64,000 nucleotides of DNA from Climacium dendroides. Lineage: Eukaryota > Streptophyta > Bryopsida > Hypnales > Climaciaceae. The stretch is taken from assembly GCA_950106755.1 (NCBI GenBank), contig OX467086.1, positions 28,352,001 through 28,416,000 on the forward strand, read 5' to 3'. Positions 57,236-64,000 of the stretch are shown piece by piece (position 1 is the first letter of the stretch; the number at the start of each line of letters is the position of its first letter). The notes below the pieces were generated by a model that saw only the letters and a program-made list of their open reading frames with translations, had not been told where the DNA came from and searched no databases. The position numbers were made by a program, and so were the translations under genes.

Positions 57236-57632
57236 ATGGATGGACGAGCTTCGTCGACGGGCGCTCTGGACGGCTGCGATGGACGGTCGGATGAACGGTC
57301 GATGTGAACGGTTGGGCTGGACGGTCGATCTGGACGGTCCGGCTGGATGGCCGAGATGGACCGTCGACCTGGACGGTCCATCTGGACCGTCGATCTAGAC
57401 GGTCTGGCGAAACGGTCGATCTGGACCGTCGATCTAGACGGTCTGGCTGGACGGTCGATTTGAACCGTCGATCTAGATGGTCTGGTTGGACGGTCTGGAT
57501 GGACGGTCGAGATGGACGGTTTGGCTGGACGGTCAAGATGGACGATTTGGCTGGATGGTCGAGATGGACGGTTTGGCTGGACGGTCGAGATGGACGGTTT
57601 GGCTAGACGGTCGAGATGGACGGGCTTTGAAT
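57236..57632. repeat. GGACGGTC minisatellite
   Basis: Roughly 25 copies of a 15-21 bp unit built from GGACGGTC alternating with GACCGTC, for example GACCGTCGATCTAGACGGTC, which is an inverted repeat with 7-bp arms. It starts about 35 bp after the stop codon of the preceding gene. Confidence 0.92.
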
Positions 57633-59166
57633 TTGTTGCACTTAACCCCTAAATATCTGGACTCTTCTCCCAAAATGACAATTTGGAAAATACCATTATA
57701 AAGTATGATTTAGAAGAATATTTTGGAATTGGTATACAAACAGAAGTTGTAGATTTTGAGTTGTAGATTTCATCCGTAAGGTTAGATCCACCAATGCTAT
57801 CACCAATCTTTTTCTATACATTTTGAAAGGAAAAATTCAAAATTCCTTCAAAATTCAATTACAAGCAAAATATTATCATTCCTTGATTGAAATTTGTTGG
57901 AATGGACTTAAAATGAGGTTGCGTTGACATGGTGATTTTTTGAAATTTTTATACTCTTTACATCTATGACCTCATTTTTGCAAATCCAATTTTGAACTAG
58001 GGTCAATGCAAGTTGACCACTTGACACACTTCCACATTTGTAATTTTAGAAAAATGTGTATTCTAAGAACAACAAATCAAACCATTAGATAAGACATGAA
58101 CTAGTCAACTAGATAAGGTATCACCAAAAATTAGGATGACTTTGATCCAAGCAAAAACCAAACTGAAATAGGAAGCTGAATTTGTTCATCGTCCAAAAAA
58201 TGGTTAACCCCTACATGCCCAAGGCACCCAAATCTGGTGTTGTTCAAACTTTGAAGTTAAAAAGTTGTTCTTGAATTCTAGTTATAGCATCAATAGTCTG
58301 TTCTTAAAAATATGTGATAGTGATTTTTCTATTCTAAACTTTGTGCAAGGGTACCTATTGCAATCTTGACTTGTTGTAGTATTGAGAGGTCTTGGAAATG
58401 TGCCTCAAAAACATTAAATCTTGGAGGAAAAATCACATTCAAAATTCATTTAAAATTAAAGAAAATTATAGTATAGATTTTTAAAAGCCATAAATTGATT
58501 GGGGTTATACATATTAGGTCCTCTAATCTCATATTTGTTTGGTCACCAATTTTTTAAATTGGACTTGTGAAAAGAGGATTGTAAGACTTCACATCATTTT
58601 TTTAGTTTTAGCACCCTCCTGGGCAAACATTATAATCTTTTACTCCATAAGTTATATTGTTTAGGATTCCTTTTCTATGAGGTAACTAACATGCCTAGTT
58701 CGAATTTATACAATTACAATTTTTTGAAAATTGATACACCTAATGAAAATGTTGACATGTTGTTCAATTTAGAGCAAATTCTACAAAGCTCAAAACAAAC
58801 CTTGGGCATCTAGGATTCTAAGGATAAGGGATTAGAGTTCGTTATTGAATTTCTAATTACAAAAGTTGCTAAATTGATTTTACATTGTTTGGCAAGAAAT
58901 AAAAAAAAAATAATCCGTGAGGGTTCTATCATCTAAGTATATAAGATTCTTCTACACTAATAGGAAAACGGCCAATGGATTAACTCAAAAGACAAAGGCA
59001 AAGCAACAATACACGAGGGGAAAAGAAAATGATAAATGTACAATGTTTTATAAATCCATCAAAACGTGGTACATTGGTTTAGGCTTTACATTGCTCTACT
59101 TTGTACAACTTTAGAAATTTAATTCTATGCATCTATCTATTTGTACACAGCGTCATCCAAAACTAT
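57633..59166. other. AT-rich intergenic stretch
   Basis: No gene seen. It contains the diverged dispersed repeat at 58475-58805. Confidence 0.6.
58475..58805. repeat. dispersed repeat copy 2
   Basis: Diverged direct copy of 28850-29165 (shared GGACTTGTGAAAAGAGG and CAAACATTATAATCTTTTACT). Both lie just outside satellite or minisatellite DNA. Confidence 0.7.
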
Positions 59167-61371
59167 CTATTCTACTTCTTTAATTACAATGCCTCGTGCT
59201 ATGTTGCTTCTCAAAAATCTTTGCAACTCTTCTCTTGATTGCAAAGTCGTCAAAAGCTGATGTGCGTCACGATCGTATCTGTTGTGTAAATGGAAGAAAA
59301 TGACACTCACAAGTGCAGGCTCATGGAAGGTATTGTCTTCAATGTAGTTCATTTCTTCCTCAAAACTCAATTCACCTTCGAATTCGATGGGCATGCCTTG
59401 AGAGTTAAACATTAAGCCTTGTGGATGTGGTGCACGCACAAAAATGGAGAGGTCTGGGTCCCAATGTCCACCAGCAATTTGACCAAAATATAATCGCCGC
59501 CCTGGATCACCAACTCCAATTACCCTTTTAATCACCTTTGTCACCTGGTCATCATTCTCTCAGTGTATCTCCGCGATCGTTCTTGCCAGGAGGTGTCGAT
59601 TGTCGTGGCCCCACTTCCAAAGCCAAGTCATGTCCATCCCCCAATGCGCTCTATTCGCGGGCCCCGGAAAATTTTCTTCATTGTGCTCGTAATGTTCAGG
59701 CATGTGGGCTTGGAGGCCAAACATTTTGTACAGCCTCGGATGAAATGGAGCCTTGCATTCTGCACATCTTTTTTGGGTGACCATGTGTGGAATGAGGCAC
59801 ATGGGGTGGTATAAATGGCCACATGTACCAAGATGCCATCCACCCTCGGGGCCAAATGGTTCTTGGCACATAATACATGTGGTGCCGTCTTGTACAAAAT
59901 CGGGAACCAAAGGCCACACTAGTGGCCTAATCCCATCGCGGTTCGCTGGCTCGTATTAATAGCACTCCGTGTCGTATTGGAATTCCAAGTCTGGAGAACT
60001 ATTCCAATCAATGCTTGCATTCTCGAGCTTCACTGGCAAATCATCAGTGAACATTTCTTGCACTCGAGGCCACGAGGTCAAGCCAAAATAACGTTCGCCG
60101 CCATCATTGAACTTCGCAGCCACTCTCTTCACTTCACGCTGCATCTGCTCAACCTCGCTTAGTGCTAAGTTGCATGTCAACTTCATGTTGCACATTTGAA
60201 GCAGCATGCGTTCCTTCTGCGGGTTTTGGACCAACCGCATATTTTGAGCACTTAATGCGGTCATGGTCTGCTCCAAGCCAACTTAAGCTGTAGTAAGCAC
60301 CACCACATCTGCCTCAGCTTTGTTGGCGCGAAGTTCCAAAGCCCGCATAGCGTTTGTCAATTCTTCAACGTGGGCTTTAGTACTTCCAACCTCTGCTTCA
60401 GCTCGCTCCGCACGTGCACGCATAATATCCAACGTGGCACCTCCAACATTTGGAAACAAGGACCGTGACCGCACCCTAAACTCGTTTGCATTGCTGGGGC
60501 CTGGTCTGTCTTCGTCTGCACCGTATGTAGCACGTTCGACCACCACATTGAGTGGTGGAATTTCGTCTGTACTCAACCGCCTTTCACGTGCTACGAGGTT
60601 GGCCTCGCGTGCAATGAGTCTTGCATTCTCATCCATAAGGGCCTGCACCCTAACCCTTTGCCCTTCCAACTCTGCAGCATGTTGTCGTAATGCGGCTTCC
60701 TTTTCTACTTGTAGTGTTTGGACTAATTGTCGCAAGCGAAGTACTTCATCACCTTCACCTTCCACTCCACCAATCGCATCTTCATTGGGTAGGTCTTCTC
60801 CGGTGCCCATGCCACTCTCTACCTCCATCACCTCCATTCCGGATTGCTCCACTTGCTCTTCCGGGTTTTCTTGCACATTGGGTACATTGTCCAATGGCAC
60901 GGCAGGGTTTGGTGGAATGCTGCGAGGTCTATTTGGTGATTGACCATGACGCATCTTGCCAAGGAAGGTTCTCCAATCCACATTCTTCCCAAGAAAAACT
61001 TCCGCATATGCCATTTGGCACAACGAAAGGGTCCCATCTCTTCTGGATCTCGAACCCCAAATCGCCAATGTCACTTCAATCAATCTCTTCTTGAAGTGCG
61101 GATGTCGGCACTGGTCGAAATTTACAACCCCGCATTTCACATTTACCTTGTACCGGTCAGGTGCCCAATGACGGTTGATGTGGGCCCAATCTACGAACTT
61201 CCGACACGTCACTCTTGTTCACGGTGAATCTTCATTCGTCCACCCCTCGTTTGCCAGAATCTCCGGGGCATTGAGTGTGCCCCAATCCAAGGTTGCCCTG
61301 TTCCCCCTCTTCTTTTTATTTGCGGGCTCACCTCCATGTCCTGAACCTCGTGCTGCGTCCTCTCCGTCCAT
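59167..61371 (-). pseudogene. RING-finger, coiled-coil protein with four in-frame stops
   Basis: One minus-strand frame from ATG at 61371 (MDGEDAARGSGHGG, KKKRGNRATLDW) runs to 59167, about 735 codons, without a shift. N-terminal block: CRKFVDWAHINRHWAPDRYK to MRHGQS, then an acidic segment. A long coiled coil follows (about 60800-60290; RLRQLVQTLQVEKEAALRQH and later ARAERAEAEVGS). Then a RING finger at 59890-59740 with ligands CIMC, CGHLYHPMC and CAEC, and a C-terminal block (FGQIAGGHWDPDLSIFV). Stops are TGA 61221-61219, TAA 60285-60283, TAA 59958-59956 and TGA 59562-59560. RING proteins are usually ubiquitin ligases; here it may be cargo of, or encoded by, a mobile element, since both sides carry GACGG-rich repeats. 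Confidence 0.68.
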
Positions 61372-61649
61372 TTTGGATACCTGTTCCAAATTCCCTGTAC
61401 TTGTAGTCTGTTTGCGGATACACTGACAATTTGCTTTGCCTTCTGTTGCGTGAAGGCAACTGAAAAGTGGCAAAACAAATGCCAGATGTATAACACTTCC
61501 TCTCGAATTACAATGCAAAACTTTCTCAAACAAGGACAAAGCAACTCAAAAGAGGAGCGATTTCAAATGAGTCCAATAAACATACTTATACCTCCGAATT
61601 ATCGACCCAATTACGCCCGGTGATTAGGACATAATCATGTCGTCCAGCT

Positions 61650-61932
61650 CGAATCCAGACCGTCCAGGGATGTGGGACGGCCCTGGAATGAACGGTCAAT
61701 CTGTCCACGAAGGTTCGGGATAGGTTTGGAAAGCCATCCAGAGGTTTGGGTCAGGTTTGAAAAGCCGTCCGAAGGCTCGGGGCGCCGAAAAGAGGATTGG
61801 AAAATCATTACGGCGCCGTCCGCGAGTTCCTTCGACGGCTTGTCCGTCCTACTGGACGGCTTGCCCGTCCCCTCGACGGCTTGCCCATCGAGTTGGACGG
61901 CCTGCCCGTCCCCTCGACGGCTTGCCCTTTGT
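61650..61932. repeat. GACGG/CCGTC inverted minisatellite upstream of the RING gene
   Basis: At least seven units such as GGACGGCTTGCCCGTCC, a 6-5-6 inverted repeat, sometimes as TCGACGGCTTGCCC. The motif is related to the 57.2-57.6 kb minisatellite (GACGGTC) but not identical. It lies about 280 bp upstream of the RING start codon. Confidence 0.82.
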
Positions 61933-62104
61933 GTGTTCATGATTGAAATTCTCTATTGCTACTACCAAATGATGTGAAAAATTCATTCAATTGAAGCAAT
62001 TTTGGATCTCTCAACAAAGTTGTTTACAAAGTTTTTGAGATTTACAAGTTTTCTTTTCAATTCTTCAATTTGTTTTGCCATTGTTTGTAACAATTGAGTC
62101 AAAT

Positions 62105-62460
62105 TACTAATGCATTTTATTATATATTTTATCTTTTACAACATTCACCATTGGATATATTTCATTCATCATTCAATAAATATTTATTTTATATTTCAAT
62201 ATATTCTTATTTATAAAAAATTTATTGGAATTTGTGTTCTGCATTTTGTCAAATACATTAAAATTCTAATAATACATGTAGATCTTTTACATATTGCCCA
62301 TTGCATATATTTTATTCATCATTCAATAAATTTCTATTGTACATTTCAATATATGCTTATTTATAAACAAAATTATATAAAGATTTTAGTAGTAAATGGA
62401 AGGTTTATTGAAACTTTTATTTGAAGGTTTATTGAAGTTTGTATTCTTTATTCTATCTAA
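62105..62460. repeat. AT-rich direct duplication
   Basis: A segment of about 170 bp (CATTCATCATTCAATAAAT, then TTTCAATATATTCTTATTTA) is repeated once with divergence. The two copies start near 62110 and 62280. Confidence 0.8.
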
Positions 62461-62593
62461 TACATAAAAATTCAATAAAATTCAAATGATGAATGTGTAG
62501 CATAGCAAGCGCCAACCACTATCATACTACTAAAATCACAAGGTCCTTTGTAATACCATAATTTTACACAGTGTGATATTACAGAGGCCCAAT

Positions 62594-62697
62594 ACCTTTA
62601 TAATATCACATTTTAACACCGTATAATAATACAAAATTGCAACAGCCACTCCACTTCTATAACATCATATAGTGTTAAAATGTGATATTATAAAGGT
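62594..62697. repeat. 104-bp foldback with perfect 26-bp arms
   Basis: Arm 62594-62619 (ACCTTTATAATATCACATTT then TAACAC) is perfectly reverse-complemented at 62672-62697. It is a small MITE-like hairpin; a related half (CACAGTGTGATATTACAGAG) lies just upstream at about 62566. Confidence 0.88.
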
Positions 62698-63195
62698 ACA
62701 AGGAATATTATGGATGTTAAGGTATTCTTGGCTTCACACTTCATTCAACTTGCATGATTCTATGATTTTGAGAATTAACTAGCGGTTATATGAGGATGTC
62801 AGTATTTCCATTTAAAGATTATATATTCTTTAATTATCTACATTCTATTCTGTGAAACACCATATTGGTTCACTTTTAATGTAATAGGAAATAAGTAAAA
62901 TATAGATATGAGTTTTAGATTCAAAAGTGTTAGTATCCTAAATTAAACTAAAACCATTAGTTAGAAGACTTTTAGTATATAGGACAAGAAACTAGATCAA
63001 AATTTCAATCCAAAGGACAAATGTAATATATTACGGTTTTCGGCGAAACATTTGTTAGAAAACTATATGAAATATTAGAATCCATTCATCTATTTTTGGA
63101 TTTGGTCTTACTTCAATTTGAAATTATTTGCTAAAATCACATAAAGTTGAGCAACATCAAATAGTCTTAAAAGGAAAATAAGAAAGAGCATTTAA
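62698..63195. other. AT-rich DNA with no gene seen
   Basis: Only short chance frames are present. Confidence 0.6.
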
Positions 63196-63385
63196 GGTAT
63201 AGGTTTAGGATATAGGGTGTGGGGTTTAGGGTATAGGGTACAAAGTATAGCGTATAGGGTTTAGGATATAGGGTATAGGGTTTAGGGTATAGTGTATAGA
63301 GTATAGGATTTAGGATATAGGGTTTAGAGTATAGGGTTTAGGGTTTAGGGTATAGGGTATAGATTATTAGAGTTTAGGGTTTACT
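63196..63385 (+). repeat. degenerate telomere-like repeat tract
   Basis: Alternating TTTAGGG and TATAGGG heptamers, roughly 25 units, with AGTATAG and similar variants. TTTAGGG is the plant telomere unit. The tract is inside AT-rich DNA, so it is interstitial or subtelomeric decay and not a chromosome end in this window. Confidence 0.85.
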
Positions 63386-64000
63386 TGGAAACATAAGTCA
63401 GAGTATAAGTTTATCTTTCAGCATGGATAGGGGAAGTCCTCTTTTTTTGATGTATTGGATCAAATGCAAGAAGTAAGAATGTTTGTAATGAATCAATGAT
63501 TCTATATTATACATTTTTTTTTCGGAGTTTTTTAGATATCTTTTTTAATGAACGATTTTAAAATTAAGTTTACGATATTAGAGTTTAACTTTTAGAGGGC
63601 TATTTTGTATTTGATTCTGTATATTTGATATGGACTTAGTAAATTAGTGAATGTTTGTATGTTTGAATTGAGTACATGCAGGTTGAATATTCAAGAAATA
63701 CTAAATTGTGAAATTGTTAGGTGCACTTACATATAGGGAAGCTTGGAATCAAATTACAATAATCCCAAAGGTGAAATTACTCTATATGGAATTCTAAAAT
63801 TCATTGCATTTAAATTTGATCTATATAAATTATTTAAGTTGTGAGGGGATGCCTTAATCGTTGTAATACAAACATTGGCCACGACTTTCTTATTATGGGT
63901 GCAAATGAAATGACCCAATTTTTTATGTGAACATCAAAAATATTCCAGGACTTAAATTAAGATGTTTTGAATATGCCCTTTTGTAATTTTGGTCTATGTT
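63386..64000. other. AT-rich DNA with no gene seen
   Basis: No coding or repeat structure was recognised to the end of the window. Confidence 0.6.

Noticed and set aside
57304..57606. Open frames through the GGACGGTC minisatellite
   Set aside because: They exist because the repeat unit lacks stops; the repetitive Asp, Gly, Arg, Trp peptide has no support as a gene.
62110..62424. Plus-strand open frame of 104 codons
   Set aside because: AT-rich duplicated DNA giving an Ile, Tyr, Phe and His-rich peptide; not a plausible protein.

Overview
The window looks like nuclear DNA of a land plant or close streptophyte relative, most likely a seedless lineage such as a bryophyte. The evidence is: GT-AG introns; plant-type LRR exons of exactly 72 nt; a plant calcineurin-like phosphoesterase; a plant CACTA transposon; TTTAGGG-like repeats near the right end; and DUF7869 and SWIM-type transposases of a kind I associate with mosses and streptophyte algae. 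The species is not identified. Almost everything is mobile or decayed.

Layout. 0-4.7 kb holds two truncated host-gene fragments: an LRR receptor ectodomain (+) and a metallophosphoesterase (-). 4.7-10.1 kb is a CACTA element. 10.1-10.6 kb is the remaining 5' part of a minus-strand gene cut off by the CACTA end, followed to 12.1 kb by dispersed 21-bp palindromes of type A. 13.1-17.1 kb is a Mutator-like SWIM transposase (-). 20.1-22.8 kb is an uninterrupted DUF7869-type putative transposase (-), followed by type B palindromes at 22.9-23.7 kb. 25.6-28.7 kb carries about 177-bp satellite monomers in two opposed arrays. 29.75-38.1 kb is a nearly perfect 473-bp tandem array. 38.7-45.6 kb has more type B palindromes and then a large gene (+) joining a ParB/sulfiredoxin-like domain, a methyltransferase-like fold, an NLS, a coiled coil and an FCP1-type phosphatase domain. 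45.9-48.0 kb is packed with foldback elements, including a perfect 108-bp palindrome. 49.3-53.7 kb is a second ParB/methyltransferase-like gene. 54.1-57.2 kb is a third, with type A palindromes. 57.2-61.9 kb has a RING-finger gene (-) between GACGG-rich minisatellites. The last 2 kb is AT-rich with small repeats and a degenerate telomere-like tract.

The main proposal is a previously undescribed class of large mobile element. One copy (B) has a minus-strand DUF7869-type gene on the left and a plus-strand ParB/methyltransferase-like gene on the right, transcribed away from each other. Both genes are flanked by one family of 10-1-10 palindromes, which also sits in the introns of the right-hand gene. 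A second copy (A) has the same layout with a different palindrome of the same 10-1-10 geometry, and B lies inside A. The pairing of gene and palindrome suggests that each element's proteins recognise their own palindrome. That recognition is inference; the palindromes, their positions and the gene order are read directly from the sequence.
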